A stretch of DNA of 64,000 nucleotides from Tridacna crocea (taxonomy: Eukaryota > Mollusca > Bivalvia > Cardiida > Cardiidae). The DNA lies in the NCBI GenBank assembly GCA_943736015.1, contig OX031060.1, positions 10,305,501-10,369,500 on the forward strand. Reading direction: 5' to 3'. This document shows positions 29,938 through 40,058 of the stretch, piece by piece (the stretch's first letter is position 1; the number at the start of each line of letters is the position of its first letter). The notes beneath the pieces were generated by a model. That model saw nothing but the letters and a program-made list of their open reading frames with translations, was not told the origin of the DNA and made no database searches. The position numbers and the translations under genes were made by a program.

Positions 29938-30050
29938 GGAGCCCTGGTAGCTAAGTTGATAGTATACGGAACTTGAGAAGGCGGGTGGTTATTGGTTCGA
30001 TCCCATTCTCGGCTCGGTCAATGAGCACGGCTCGATCATATATGACAAAA
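29938..30050 (+). mobile_element. tRNA-like SINE head
   Basis: GCCCTGGTAGCTAAGTTGAT (A-box like) and TTATTGGTTCGATCCCATTC (good B-box) spaced as in a tRNA gene, but no cloverleaf acceptor stem could be closed, so a SINE head is more likely than a tRNA gene. Confidence 0.5.
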
Positions 30051-30227
30051 GGTAAAAGAAATTCTGAAATACTCTATTACATGCATGTTGTAGTTTTTTT
30101 TTTTTTAATGATTATTGCAGAAAAATTGCGTCAATTAATGTAACTTTACAAAGTATATCATGAATATCATGGAAACTTTTGGCTAATAATCAAAAACGAC
30201 TATATAACAGCCTCGTCCACATTTTAA

Positions 30228-30455
30228 CCCTTTACCACATGGAAAAAAAATGTTAACTAGCTTTTAATGAAAGCATTTGTATAGAAAAAAAAAAACTAGA
30301 CTTGTTTCAAATAATGGAGTTTGTTACTGAAAGGGAAGAAAACATTTTGGGAAAAGGAGAAAATGCTGGTTACCAGCATTTTCTCCGTTTCCCAAAATGT
30401 TTTCAAAAGCCCTCTTCTTCTAGGTCATTAAAAGTCAGGATTGTATGGAAAGGGA
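30228..30455 (+). mobile_element. TTAA-flanked MITE family A
   Basis: TTAA at 30,224-30,227 and 30,456-30,459; CCCTTTACCACATGG and TTGTATGGAAAGGGA ends; core GCTGGTTACCAGC inside GGGAAAAGGAGAAAATG, with flank CATTTTGGGAAAAGG mirrored as CCCAAAATG: another symmetric change (TTG to TTT). Confidence 0.8.
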
Positions 30456-30489
30456 TTAAAGTATTTGCAGACCACATATTTAAATGTGG

Positions 30490-30722
30490 CTTCACCCTAT
30501 ACCACACAAGAAAAAATTTTAGACTTTTCCAAATTGAAAGTTTTGCAGACATTAATTTAGATTTGGCTCTTATGATGGCATTATTCTTTGTTAGGGTAAA
30601 ACTATTGTGGTAAAAGGAGAAAATGCTGGTTACCAGAATTTTCTCCTTTTCCCACAATGTTTTTAAAAGTTTTTTTTCTTCTTTCTTGGGATGATTAAAA
30701 CTAGGGATTATGTGGTATAGGG
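30490..30722 (+). mobile_element. MITE family A
   Basis: CACCCTATACCACACAAGAA left end and GGGATTATGTGGTATAGGG right end, then TTAA at 30,723-30,726. The left flank is TTCA instead of TTAA. CCCTATACCA/TGGTATAGGG is a variant TIR changed on both ends. Confidence 0.75.
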
Positions 30723-30734
30723 TTAAATCACGAT

Positions 30735-30835
30735 ACAAGTCTTTTACTATTGTTAGAAAGCATAGCTTATGAGCACTTTCTCCTTTTGCCTCAATGTTGT
30801 CCAACCTTTCAAAGACAGATCTCACAATTAATTAA
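30735..30835 (-). mobile_element. MITE fragment, inverted
   Basis: GAGCACTTTCTCCTTTTGCC and TCAATGTTGTCCAACC: right arm of a family A core and flank. Confidence 0.4.
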
Positions 30836-30904
30836 AAAAACCAATCTGATTTTTTTACCTAAAATTAACCCCTAGGGTACTGAGCGCGAGTCAATGACCT
30901 TTTG

Positions 30905-30970
30905 CGCCTAGTGTAGAGTAAGATCAGACTGCACAGAACGTGCAGTCTGATCTTGAATCAACACTGTCTG
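30905..30970. repeat. Short palindromic repeat GATCAGACTGCAC
   Basis: AGTAAGATCAGACTGCACAG and AACGTGCAGTCTGATCTTGA: the cleanest copy, about 17-bp arms with a small loop. Confidence 0.62.
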
Positions 30971-31054
30971 ATAAGTTGATATTTTCCCTCCAAGACATAA
31001 CTATGAAATAGCAGCGTTTGGCTTCTTATTATAGTCTACAAATTTTCAGCTACT

Positions 31055-31210
31055 TTTACCAAACGACAAAATGTTGAACTCGACCAAATTGAAAGCATTT
31101 GCAGGTGACAAATGATAATTTCTGACTTTGATAGGATAGAAAACAATTTCGTAAAAGTGGAAAATCTTGCTACCAACATTTTCTCTTTTCTCCACAATTT
31201 TTTTATCCAG
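31055..31210 (+). mobile_element. Partial MITE family A
   Basis: TTTTACCAAACGACAAAATG left end and GGAAAATCTTGCTACCAACA decayed core; right end missing. Confidence 0.55.
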
Positions 31211-31362
31211 CGTTCGTCTTCAGGGTTGATGACACTCGAAGTTGTGTGTTGGCGAAGTCACCCTTATGTTATTCGTATAAAATCGCCTTTCATCGCCAAA
31301 GAAACGTACGGATTCGGCTAAGACTCGGGTATTCCGTAATCGATCGGCCGTAATCTTTTTAA

Positions 31363-31557
31363 CTCTTTACCAAACGACAAAATTGAAAGCATTTGCAGAC
31401 GACAAAATAAATGTGACTGAAATTTGAAATTAGTTTGTGAAGGGTAGAAAACATTGTGGGATAAGGAAAAAATGCAGCATTTTTTTTCCTTTCCTACAAT
31501 GTTTTCTAAAGGCTTCTTTCTCAGTGTCGTTCAAAAGTAGGGATTTTAGGGTAATGG
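31363..31557 (+). mobile_element. MITE family A, shortened
   Basis: TTAA at 31,359-31,362; CTCTTTACCAAACGACAAAA left end; reduced core AAAAAATGCAGCATTTTTTT; right end TTTTAGGGTAATGGG. Confidence 0.7.
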
Positions 31558-31659
31558 GTTACGCCACAATCAATGGGAGGAAAATTCACATACAAGTTAT
31601 CTCCCTTGTTAGATTTAAAAAAAAAAAGCAAGGTAACCAAATTGCAACTGGGTTCTTTT

Positions 31660-31745
31660 GAATTTTTTAGTCGCATTTACTGTGTTGTCCGCAAATGCTT
31701 TCAATCTAGACCAGTCTAAGATTTTATCCTTTGGTAAAGAGTTTA
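31660..31745 (-). mobile_element. MITE end fragment, inverted
   Basis: GTTGTCCGCAAATGCTTTCA and ATCCTTTGGTAAAGAGTTTA. Confidence 0.5.
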
Positions 31746-31931
31746 CTAAGAATTGTTGCGATTATTATTATTTGATGTATAATGCATACAACTATATACA
31801 TGTATCATCGAATTCCTTACGATTCTGTCCCTGAAATAACCGTCTTATGTCTCCCATCAAAACATTTTCAAATGCTATCATTTTGGATGAGTCGACATGT
31901 TTATCATCTAGTAAAGATTTCATTTTCTCAG

Positions 31932-33525
31932 CTATAAACCAGCTAAATACTTATGTTCTACTTTAAACGGCATTTTACGATCAAACAGTTTGACAGGCCG
32001 ATCGTCGTAACCAAACAATTGACAATCTTTCAGCAAAAACTTCCGTAATTTTTCCATATACCGCAATGGAACCGTGCGACAAGCTTGGATAAGTGCCTCC
32101 TCACGCTGTTCCTTGACCCTGAGTTTATTGACAGGTTTATTTAGAGCATTCCGTATAGCTACCATAAACGATTCCTTGGTAACATACACGGCCTCTGACG
32201 GATGGAAGGGGAAAAGGTATGGTCTTGGATAAATATCCCCTGATTTGAAGGTCGGACCATACCCGTAAAGCCATGTAATATAACGGGTAGCCGGTTTCCT
32301 GTATAAAGTTCCAGGTTTTAAACATTAACTTGATGTGTAAGTCAGCTGTGTCAAGTGCTGATTCCTTCTCGAAATCGTTAAAACTGATGTTGGAGTCATT
32401 AAATTTGTGTCGCCAGTCTTGCAGTATATATTCTGCGTCTCTATGGAAACTTTCTAATTTTCCGATAAAATCGTATGGCATCCGACAAGGATTGCACTTT
32501 GAACTCATTGGTGCGAAATGCATGTCTAATTTATACCCTTTCTCCGTGAATTTCACAATAAATTTGATAAACTCCGAAAATTTGATGTCATGGCCGTATT
32601 TTAAGCTCATTTCAGACGGGATGCGTCTCGTTGCCTTGGCAATCTTTGTACCCATAGATTTCCAGTACTACTCGTTCGGACAGTAAATCTTATTCACATA
32701 TCCGGAAAATAACCTTGCGTAAGCAGGACGGGGAATCACGTGACACAACAACAAAAAGAATGACCGACATTTGAAGAAATTCCCCACTTCAGGTAAGAAA
32801 ATCTTCAATAATTCCGTTAATACGTGACCGATTGGAATTTGGTTTGAAGCAGAGAAGGCGGAAGGACTCCGGGGATTTGCTTGATGTGTTAGATTTTTTA
32901 GACAACGCCTGATAAAAAAGTTATTGACGAGCAAACAAATTATCCAGGGTAAAAAAATTGTTTGCTCGTCAATAACTTTTTTATCGGGTGTTGTTTAAAC
33001 AATCTAACACATCAAGCAAATCCCTGGAGTCCTTCCGCCTTCTCTGCTTCAAACCAAATTCCAATCGGTCACGTATTAACGGAATTATTGAAGATTTTCT
33101 TACCTCAAGTTGGGGAATTTTTTCAAATGTCGGGTCATTTTTGTTGTTGTTGTGTCACGTGATTCCCCGCCGCGGTAAGGATTGCGCACAAAAATAAAGG
33201 AACTGACTTTGTTCATGAAATGTTCCATTTCGGACGAATTCATCCTTCTTCTTACACTGTGAAAAGAAGGCAGTGCTGACTGAGCCAGAGTCACTTCGAA
33301 CGGGGACGAAAATTGTCCTCCTCCCTTCATTACTGTTAATGTTCGCTTCCAAAAAGATGACGACACTTTCGGAATGTTGCAGAAAAGAATTGAGTGTTTC
33401 CTCTCCACTAGCAGTGTATCTTGTATTTTGGTTGAGTTGTAGGTCAACGGCTGTGGGGTCCCCTGAATGCTGCATGCTCTTTGTAGATGGTGTTTTCGTA
33501 GTGTGTAAAGATCTCTGATGTTTGT
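31932..33525 (-). pseudogene. Carbohydrate sulfotransferase (Sulfotransfer_2 / HNK-1ST type), disrupted exon
   Basis: Seen: after an acceptor TTTTTGTTTCAG at 33,526, the minus strand encodes IPKVSSSFWKR (33,375-33,343), the 5'-phosphosulfate-binding motif, and FVRNPY (33,192-33,175) at the 3'-phosphate-binding site. Further on come LFSGYVNKIYCPN, the conserved CNPCRMPYDFIGKLE block near 32,490-32,450, LQIRG, and a C-terminal LFGYD block near 31,990. Family role: Golgi type II enzymes that transfer sulfate from PAPS to glycans such as chondroitin. Damage: a 451-bp foldback insertion at 32,724-33,174 directly after FVRNPY, an in-frame TAG at 32,670-32,668, and a one-base frame change near 32,200. 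The N-terminal cytoplasmic and membrane part is not seen and would be in upstream exons. The enzyme subtype is not resolved. Confidence 0.82.
32724..33174. mobile_element. 451-bp foldback element inside the sulfotransferase
   Basis: Seen: two arms of about 215-220 bp (32,724-32,940 and 32,955-33,174) are inverted copies separated by a short spacer near AATTATCCAGGGT. Ends read CAGGACGGGGAATCACGTG on the left and the complement of CGCGGCGGGGAATCACGTG on the right. A five-base duplication GTAAG flanks it (32,719-32,723 and 33,175-33,179). Removing one GTAAG plus the element restores the protein frame across FVRNPY-(A)RLFSGY. The arms differ at scattered positions, so it is not brand new. No coding capacity of its own; family unknown. 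Confidence 0.8.
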
Positions 33526-33604
33526 CTGAAACAAAAAGTTAAAAATCACCTGATGAGAGCCTACCACAATCCCGAGTTTAAAAGGCTCGGAAGAAAAAAA
33601 TCCT

Positions 33605-33723
33605 TAACCTTTCACCAAATGACAAAATTATAGACTGATCCGAATTCTAAGCATTTGCAGACGACAATATATTTGTAACTGAAAAATCTTGTGAACACCA
33701 TTGGTAATATTTTTACGAGTGGC
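33605..33723 (+). mobile_element. MITE left end fused to a hairpin-element fragment
   Basis: TTAACCTTTCACCAAATGAC to GCAGACGACAATATATTTG (MITE left end), then TTGTGAACACCATTGGTAAT and TTTTTACGAGTGGCG (one arm of the H-type hairpin). This abuts the truncated gene B exon 3. Confidence 0.6.
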
Positions 33724-33889
33724 GCATGTTTCGAATAACAGTAAGATTAGAACGAGTGCAGCCAGGATTCCTCCGAGTCGAGGATTATAATAGAATAAGA
33801 AACCAGTAAAGGACTTCTTGGCCCTTCAAATATATGGACAGTTAAAACTAAATACCCGAATTTAGCGGAAGCTGCAAGCGCCATAGCAC
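33724..33889 (-). pseudogene. Claudin/PMP22-like gene B, exon 3 remnant (frameshifted, truncated)
   Basis: Seen: acceptor CTACGTTTCAG before 33,889, then a start (AMALAASAKFG) that matches gene A (IMALAATGRFG). Near SYSIII the sequence is one base shorter than gene A, which shifts the frame. The correct frame resumes as GGILAALVLILLLFETC. Similarity stops abruptly at 33,724, where a piece of the hairpin element (33,688-33,723) begins, so the tail and stop codon present in gene A are missing. Inference: a decayed 3' end, cut by mobile-element sequence. Confidence 0.62.
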
Positions 33890-34235
33890 CTGAAACGTAG
33901 AAGAAAAAATAAGCTAAGTAAGTAAAATGTTGGGTGAAGTATGTTATCTTATATGCCTATGCTTTTTTCTAAGATACAGTCATCGCACGCGGATGAAATT
34001 AAACACGCAAAGAAAAACCTGTATCAATACACTGTCAAATAAGTTTCAAACATGGTCCCAGGAGCGGAATACTTACTGCTTTGCGGTTTGATTGGTATTT
34101 CGTTCACTGTTTATCTCCTGTAAAATCTACCTTCCTGCCAGCCACAACTAGTGACACTTGGACCGACATTACCATAATAGGTTATCATCTTAACAACAGT
34201 ATCTTTACTTTAATTGCTGCCATTGAAATTCAAAC

Positions 34236-34540
34236 GCGCTGAGTACCAGTAGCTTAGACTGAGCGTGCAGGAATTGAGAAAAGGGGGTCGTGGGTCCGAT
34301 CCCTGGCTCGGCCAATCTCATTCCGAGGTTTCCTGATAGTCATTGCGATAGTATTCATTCCTCTCCCATCGTTGACCATTGTCTCCACAATGATTATATG
34401 GGAAAGCAGCTTAGACAGAATATTGTGCGGAGTACTGGTAAAGGAGACTCCAGGAAAGCATAAATAGGTGCACTGGCCGCCGCGATAAAACAAAAAAAAA
34501 ATGCTGAAAAATGGCGTTAAACACCAACCAATCAATCAGT
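34236..34540 (+). mobile_element. tRNA-derived SINE
   Basis: TACCAGTAGCTTAGACTGAG and TCGTGGGTCCGATCCCTGGC (A- and B-box-like) head, a ~200-bp body, and the tail GAAAAATGGCGTTAAACACC, then AATCAATCA. This tail type is widespread in molluscan SINEs (recalled, not checked). It sits in intron 2-3 of gene B. Confidence 0.65.
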
Positions 34541-34772
34541 TAAATCTAGACGCATTGCATCACCATGTGCTTTCTTTTGACAGTCACTTGGCATGTAACC
34601 ATGTTTCCCACAACAATATTACACCAACTAACACTGTGGAGTGAGTGAAAAACTGTGGAAGGTGCTTGACATACTCTATATCCCGTTTTAAAGAAAGGAG
34701 ACCGCTGAGGAGTAATTTATTTATTTATTAATCTATTTATTTATTCAAGACTTGAAGAAGAGTCATACTTAC

Positions 34773-34931
34773 AACTAAGGACTGATGCAAGACAGGCTAA
34801 AACCAAAGCCTTACCGCAGCCGTATGTCGGATTTTTATCACGGAGTAGCAACATAAAGGCAACAATGGCGGCAAACATTGATATTATTCCAATAATCGTC
34901 TCAACTCGGAATTCGTCTAATGTGTAAACGC
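34773..34931 (-). pseudogene. Claudin/PMP22-like gene B, exon 2
   Basis: Seen: acceptor TCTTTATTTCAG before 34,931 and donor T|GTAAGTAT after 34,773; 159 nt, phases identical to gene A exon 2. The translation begins GVYTLDEFRVETIIGIIS and ends CLASVLS, matching gene A (EYRVETIIGLIAI ... CLASALS). It encodes membrane segments 2 and 3. It lacks the 69-bp tandem repeat found in gene A. The exon itself is undamaged; its status depends on the broken exon 3. Confidence 0.68.
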
Positions 34932-35099
34932 CTGAAATAAAGAGAAGTACTTAAATATAAAATAATCTTCTTTCTATCGTGGTTTATCGTTCAATAAATC
35001 TAAGTTGTAAGTTATGATGCACAATTATAAATATTTCACGAGGACAATAGCTCGAGCGGTTTACTCATTGCGCCTCATAACTCACAAGCGTGGTTTACT

Positions 35100-35965
35100 A
35101 TAGGGTTAATTCACTTTTTTGAGGTCGTTAACATTCGCAGAGGCCCGAAAAATGCTTTAACGCCCGAGTGCGAAGCACGAGGGTGTTTTAGTATTTCAAG
35201 AGCCTCTGCGAATGTTAACGATCGAATAAAACGTGAATTAATGCTATTATTGAATAAAGTAGAGGTATTTTGACAATAACTTGCAATAATAGCAAATATA
35301 TTTCCATAGAAATGCAAATAAGCGAACTTCACATGTAGTGTACGTAAATGGGTCAAAACCGGCAGTCGGCGAAGAAGTTTTTGTTACGAGTAGTAAAGAG
35401 CCGTTAGTCCTGTATGCCAGTTAAAATTGATTCCCTCGGTGTAAATACACTTCTATTGATTTTTAATACAAACTGGACTTGTGTGGAATAACCTTGACAC
35501 GTAACTTGGAGGATTATGTACAACTAGGTGGATATGAATTTCAGTAACTGAAAGACGACAGAGGGTTCGATCTACATCAAGAGAGGCGGACCGATCACGT
35601 TAAAAAGTGGGTGGGATGTAGCTGGCTGAGAGTACATTTCATGGGCGAATTTTTGTTCAGATTTCGATCAAACTGAGATCTTGTTCGAAATTATGTTCGT
35701 GGTGTACTAATATCACCAAAGACAAGCCGTGAAAAGGATCCAATATGGTACAAATTCCTACAGTCTGATGGTAGGAGTCTAGGGAAAATCTGAAAAAGGA
35801 CAAAAGTTGTTTATAAGGTAGGCCCGAATCGAGGATATTGATAGTACAAAGCTGGGCGTTAACGGTGCGTGAATTTACTGATTACACGTTTTATCCTGTT
35901 AATGCCCGATTTTTATCCGTTAATACATGCTTATAACAGCCCGAAAAAGCACGTTTTATGCAATA
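35100..35965 (+). repeat. Non-autonomous element copy 1 with terminal hairpins
   Basis: Left hairpin: TTAATTCACTTTTTTGAGGT with CGTTAACATTCGCAGAGGCC, mirrored at 35,198-35,240. Right hairpin: GGGCGTTAACGG mirrored as CTGTTAATGCCC, ending GCACGTTTTATGCAATAATA. A longer middle (35,430-35,810) is absent from copy 2. Confidence 0.6.
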
Positions 35966-36487
35966 ATATAGGGTTAATTCACGTTTTTTTCCGTCGTTAA
36001 CATTCGCAGATGCCTGACAAATGCTATAACGCCCTCGGGAGTGCGAAGCACAAGGGTGTTAAAGTATTTTGAGGTCCTCTACGAATGTTAACGACCGAAA
36101 AAAAAAACGTGAACCAATGCTATTATTGCATTAAGTAAAAGTATTTTAACAAAAAATTGCAACAATAGCAAATATATTGCCATAGAAATGCAAATAAGCG
36201 AACTTCAAATGAACTGTACGTAAATGGTTCAAAACTGGAAGTCTGCGGAGAAGTTTTGGTTACGAGCAGTGATGGGCCGATAGTCCTGTATGCCAGTATT
36301 GATTCTCTCAGTGTAACAAATGTTCTTTACAAGGTAGGCCCGAATCGAGGATATTGATAGTACGAAGCCGGGCGTTAACGGCGCGTGAATTTTACTGATT
36401 AATACACTTTTATCCCGTTAACGCCCGGTTTTTACCTGTTAAAACATGCTTATAACGGCCCGAAAAGGCACGTTTTATGCAATAATG
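35966..36487 (+). repeat. Non-autonomous element copy 2, directly adjacent
   Basis: Same ends as copy 1 (AGGGTTAATTCACGTTTTTT; CACGTTTTATGCAATAATG) and strongly similar blocks such as CCATAGAAATGCAAATAAGC, but shorter in the middle. Head-to-tail arrangement with no spacer. Confidence 0.6.
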
Positions 36488-36489
36488 AG

Positions 36490-37090
36490 CCTTGAATAAC
36501 AATCAGCAAACAAGTTTTGAGTTCAAAATGTATTTTCAAGACGAAACAATACCTGGTAAATGTAGAAGGGAAGCAAATCGGCAGTAAACAAGTAATAACA
36601 AACGGTTCAAACCCTTCGAAGACGGACGAAAACACGTCTGGTTTGACCTTAGCAGCCGTCCAGAAACATAATATCGTCTGATGTGGCGGTTATCGAGGAT
36701 CTATTTGACAACGATAGATGGATTACAACCAGAGAAAATGAAGTGACATATTCGGGGATTTTTCGTAAACTCTTGCAAAAGCTGAATTAACCCTATATTA
36801 TATAATTAAAGCGGCCAACAGCTTGGTGAACTATGAAATGGTTTGATTAAAAGTGTTACCTGCGTTGAACAACTTTCGGACACATAGAGGGATAAAAGGA
36901 AATTGCTTGTAACAAGAATTGTGCCCTTGTACAATTGTGGCCGTAGCAATAACTTGTACATTTTTTTAAGAAGATACCAAACTGCTGACATAGAATTTCA
37001 TTTGAGCAAAATGTACAAGTGTGTTACTGCTAAAGGACAAGCATGCATGCCAACGAGCGAACGAACAAGAAAGAAAAGAGAAAAGCTTAC
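36490..37090. other. Gene B intron 1; no recognised feature
   Basis: A small scrap GGAAATTGCTTGTAACAAG at 36,899-36,917 resembles a MITE core. Nothing else. Confidence 0.35.
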
Positions 37091-37298
37091 CTGACAAAGG
37101 AAACGTCTCACAAACATCGTTGCTGCAAGATCTCATAAACCATAGTCCTGCAGATATGTGTGTCTTCCTGTTTAAAGTTACTGAACTGGTGACAGCCCTG
37201 CCGGGGGTTACACAACCAACTATTTGTAGTATAAGGGCCAAGACTCCTATGACAACCGCAGCTTTTCGTCGGGTCTTGAATCCCCTCAAGTCTGACAT
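37091..37298 (-). pseudogene. Claudin/PMP22-like gene B, exon 1 (paralogue of gene A)
   Basis: Seen: ATG at 37,298, 69 codons, then TCAG|GTAAGC, the same position and phase as in gene A exon 1. A hydrophobic segment at residues 13-33 (AAVVIGVLALILQIVGCVTP) aligns with that of gene A (MALILQIVGFATP). GLW at 51-53 and cysteines 58 and 63 keep the loop signature, but the Trp after TPG is replaced by Arg (R34), so the first W of the W-GLW-C-C motif is lost. An in-frame upstream ATG at 37,355 would add 19 residues. Exon 1 is open, but the gene is called a probable pseudogene because of damage in exon 3. A recently recruited different 3' exon cannot be excluded. Confidence 0.65.
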
Positions 37299-37445
37299 CG
37301 TTGGTATGTCAGTTGTCGTTTGGTAAATACATGTATTATATTTAATTGTTCTCATTACTTGTTTGTGTATTTGTTTGTTGATGTGTGACTTTATTCCTTA
37401 AAGAAATAATCTAAAGCAGTTTTTGGATGATTCCTAAACATTTAT

Positions 37446-37878
37446 TTCGTGCTTTTTAGTACGAATCGAGAAATAACGGTTGGATGTTATTCAATCTTTC
37501 AAGGTTACAACCAGTGAAATATACCGATTTCATTTTCTAAACTTTCAATTGAAGGTGGAAACAGTAGTTCCCATGCACTATGCACTAGTTACCTAGTTAA
37601 ACAGCGCGTACCCTTCAACCAGATGGAAATATGACGTAATTTACCCCAAATTTCTCGCGCTCAACGTAATATGGTAACACGCTGAACATTATGCTCCCCT
37701 CCTCAGACATGGAATAAATAGAAGCATGGAATAAATCGAGGGTTTTTTTTTTGGTGAAAGATCGAATTTTATTTCATCTTGTGAACATCATCGGTAATAC
37801 TATAAACACGTAGCGTAATGTGACCGATAATATTCGATCTTTCACCGAAAATAAAAGCAAATATCTCAATATCCTCTT
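37446..37878 (+). mobile_element. Hairpin-ended element H5, decayed
   Basis: TTTCGTGCTTTTTAGTACGA, ATATGACGTAATTTACC, GGTGAAAGATCGAATTTTAT and GATCTTTCACCGAAAAT; one hairpin arm is partly deleted. Confidence 0.6.
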
Positions 37879-38079
37879 TACATTTTATCATTTATTACGA
37901 TAGTAAATTTCACCTATTTACTTTAAGATTCCATATATTTCCTATTTCATCAGCCAGATCTATCTACTGTAACTGTTTTCTACAAGCAACACATGTATAC
38001 GAAAACCTATCTTGAAACCGAAGGATATGCCTGGTTGAACATCTTTTTAAATGCATATTTCATGTAATGCGCTTTTAAC

Positions 38080-38240
38080 ACTTTACCCAGTAACAACACT
38101 TCTCGGTAGTCAAAAATGAAATCATTTGCAGACGATAAAGTCATTGTGACTAAAACCTTGGAATTTGTTGTTGATAGCGTAGAGAACATTTAGGAGAAAA
38201 TGCCGGGTACCAGGTTTTCTCCTTTTCATAAAAGGTTTTA
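38080..38240 (+). mobile_element. Partial MITE family A
   Basis: TTAACACTTTACCCAGTAAC left end; core GAAAATGCCGGGTACCAGGT; right end missing, abutting the next copy. Confidence 0.55.
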
Positions 38241-38241
38241 A

Positions 38242-38442
38242 ACCCTTTACCACACAATCTCGACTTTTTACGACCCTGAGAAAGAAGCCTTTTGAAAACA
38301 TAAGGGGAAAATGTTCTCACAATGTTTTCTCTCCTCTTCGATACAAATTTCAAATTTTCAGTCACTTTTATTAAAATTTTTGTCGTCTGCAAATGCTTTC
38401 AATTTGGACCAGTCTAAAATTTTGTCGTTTGGTAAAGTGTTA
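38242..38442 (-). mobile_element. MITE family A, inverted, core deleted
   Basis: TTAAACCCTTTACCACACAA and TTGTCGTTTGGTAAAGTGTT ends; the palindrome is reduced to AGGGGAAAATGTTCTCACAA. Confidence 0.65.
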
Positions 38443-38759
38443 AAAGTCTTTTTCCACAGGGTCATCAAGGCTTGTGATTGTTTGATACAGGCTCAGTTTA
38501 CACTTACCTGCTTAGCGTTAGTTAGGCCCCTATTGTACCTTTGCACATAGAGAACGTGAAGATTAGACAGAAGAAAAGTGCAGTCTGTTATTTGATGTAC
38601 TGTGTAATATTTTTTGTGTTATATGTCAAGGCCTAAACTATCACCTGACTTTCCTTTCTGCAGACTTTGCAGACATCATATGTTTCATTTGTACAGAATA
38701 AGAGGAGTTGATACTTTACTAATAAGTAATTAGTTTAAACATATTTATTTTACATCGAT

Positions 38760-39279
38760 TCAGAAACAATCGGCCCCTATTTTGACCCCAGCGACATCAT
38801 ATGAAAAATCTCGGTAGAGGTTCACTAGATGCTACATACCAAATATCAAAGCTCTGCACCTACTAGTTTCAGAGAAGAAGAATTTTAAAGTTTTACTTCT
38901 TTGTTCCTATGTTTCAAACTTGTGACGCCCGGGGCTGGGCCAGTTTTGACCCCACGGACATCATATGAACAATCTTGGTAGAGGTCCACTAGGAGATGCT
39001 ACATACCACTTTCAAAGCTCTGCACCTTCTAGTTTCAGAGAAGATTTTCAAAGATTTTGCTATTGTTTTCCTTTTGGTTGCCATGGCAACCAGAGTTATG
39101 GGTGGAATTCAATATCTTGAACACCTTCGGTATAGTTTTACCCAAGGAACATCCCCGCAAAGTTTCATCAAGATTGGCTTAGCGGTTTGGGAGATGTTTA
39201 AAGAAATTGTGGACGACGGACGCCGGACATTGGGCGATCACAAAAGCTCACCATGAGCACTTTGTGCTCAGGTGAGCTA
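38760..39279 (-). mobile_element. Tandem-core element E4, inverted and short
   Basis: Left end on the minus strand at 39,279: AGCTCACCTGAGCACAAAGT. Core: about 1.5 units of the same ~165-bp type as E5 (AGCTCTGCACCT(A/T)CTAGTTT). The right end is missing. Confidence 0.62.
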
Positions 39280-39294
39280 AAAAGGCATAAAAAT

Positions 39295-39425
39295 GAGAAA
39301 TGCTGAAATCCAGCACTTTCCCCCTAAAAAATCCTTATAATTAAATCAGACAATTCCATCATTTTAGCCGCCCTTGATTTGTCGTCTGGAAACCCTTTCA
39401 ATATAGACGAGTCTAAGATTTACTG
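39295..39425 (-). mobile_element. MITE fragment, inverted
   Basis: GAGAAATGCTGAAATCCAGC, TTTGTCGTCTGGAAACCCTT and ATATAGACGAGTCTAAGATT mark a decayed copy. Confidence 0.45.
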
Positions 39426-39439
39426 TAAATAGTGAAAAT

Positions 39440-39985
39440 GCTTTACTTCTACTTTCCGGTAGGATATCGGGAAATAGCAGTGAAAATATTTTTTTCAAAT
39501 TACACCGGTACGACCAGAGAAAATGCTGATTTTCATGTTCTAGTTGCCTAGGTAAATTGGGCGTGCCTCACAACCAGATGGAAATGTGACATCATTTACC
39601 TTACATTTCTCGCGCTTGACGTAATATTGTAATGCGTTGCTATGCGGGAGGGGTACGCCACGGTGAATAACGGAAAAACATTGAGGGAAAAGGAGAAAAT
39701 ACTGGATTGTGATAAAGCTCCTCCCAGAAAGGGTAATAAGCATGAAATAAATAGTATATTTGACGAGTGTTTTTGGTGAAAGTTCGAAATTTATTTCATC
39801 GAGTGAACACCATCGGTAGTATTTTCACGAGTGGCGCAGCCACTCGTGAAAATATTACCGATGGTATTTAATCGATGAAATATGAAAGAAGCCACTCATG
39901 AAAATATTATCGATTGTGTTCACTCGATGAAAGAAATTTCGATCTTCCACCGAAAAAAAAAAAACAACAAATATTCTCTATATAT
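39440..39985 (+). mobile_element. Hairpin-ended element H6 with extra hairpin arm
   Basis: TACTTTCCGGTAGGATATCG start; a small MITE-like insertion (ACATTGAGGGAAAAGGAGAA, 39,677-39,699). The hairpin at 39,774-39,880 is followed by a second, partial right arm (39,893-39,950). Confidence 0.65.
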
Positions 39986-40058
39986 TTCTTGACCAGAGGA
40001 TCCAACTTGAAAATCTGTCAATCTTTCAAGTATTTCCGACTCCAGTTTAGTTTAGGTT

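Noticed and set aside
29938-30020. Possible tRNA gene
   Set aside because: A- and B-box-like parts are present, but an acceptor stem and a proper anticodon arm could not be closed; a SINE head fits better.
32330-32686. 118-codon plus-strand frame
   Set aside because: Antisense of the sulfotransferase exon, whose minus-strand motifs are unmistakable.
33155-33475. 106-codon minus-strand frame overlapping the sulfotransferase
   Set aside because: Alternative frame of the same strand; the IPKVSSSFWKR and FVRNPY motifs are in the other frame.
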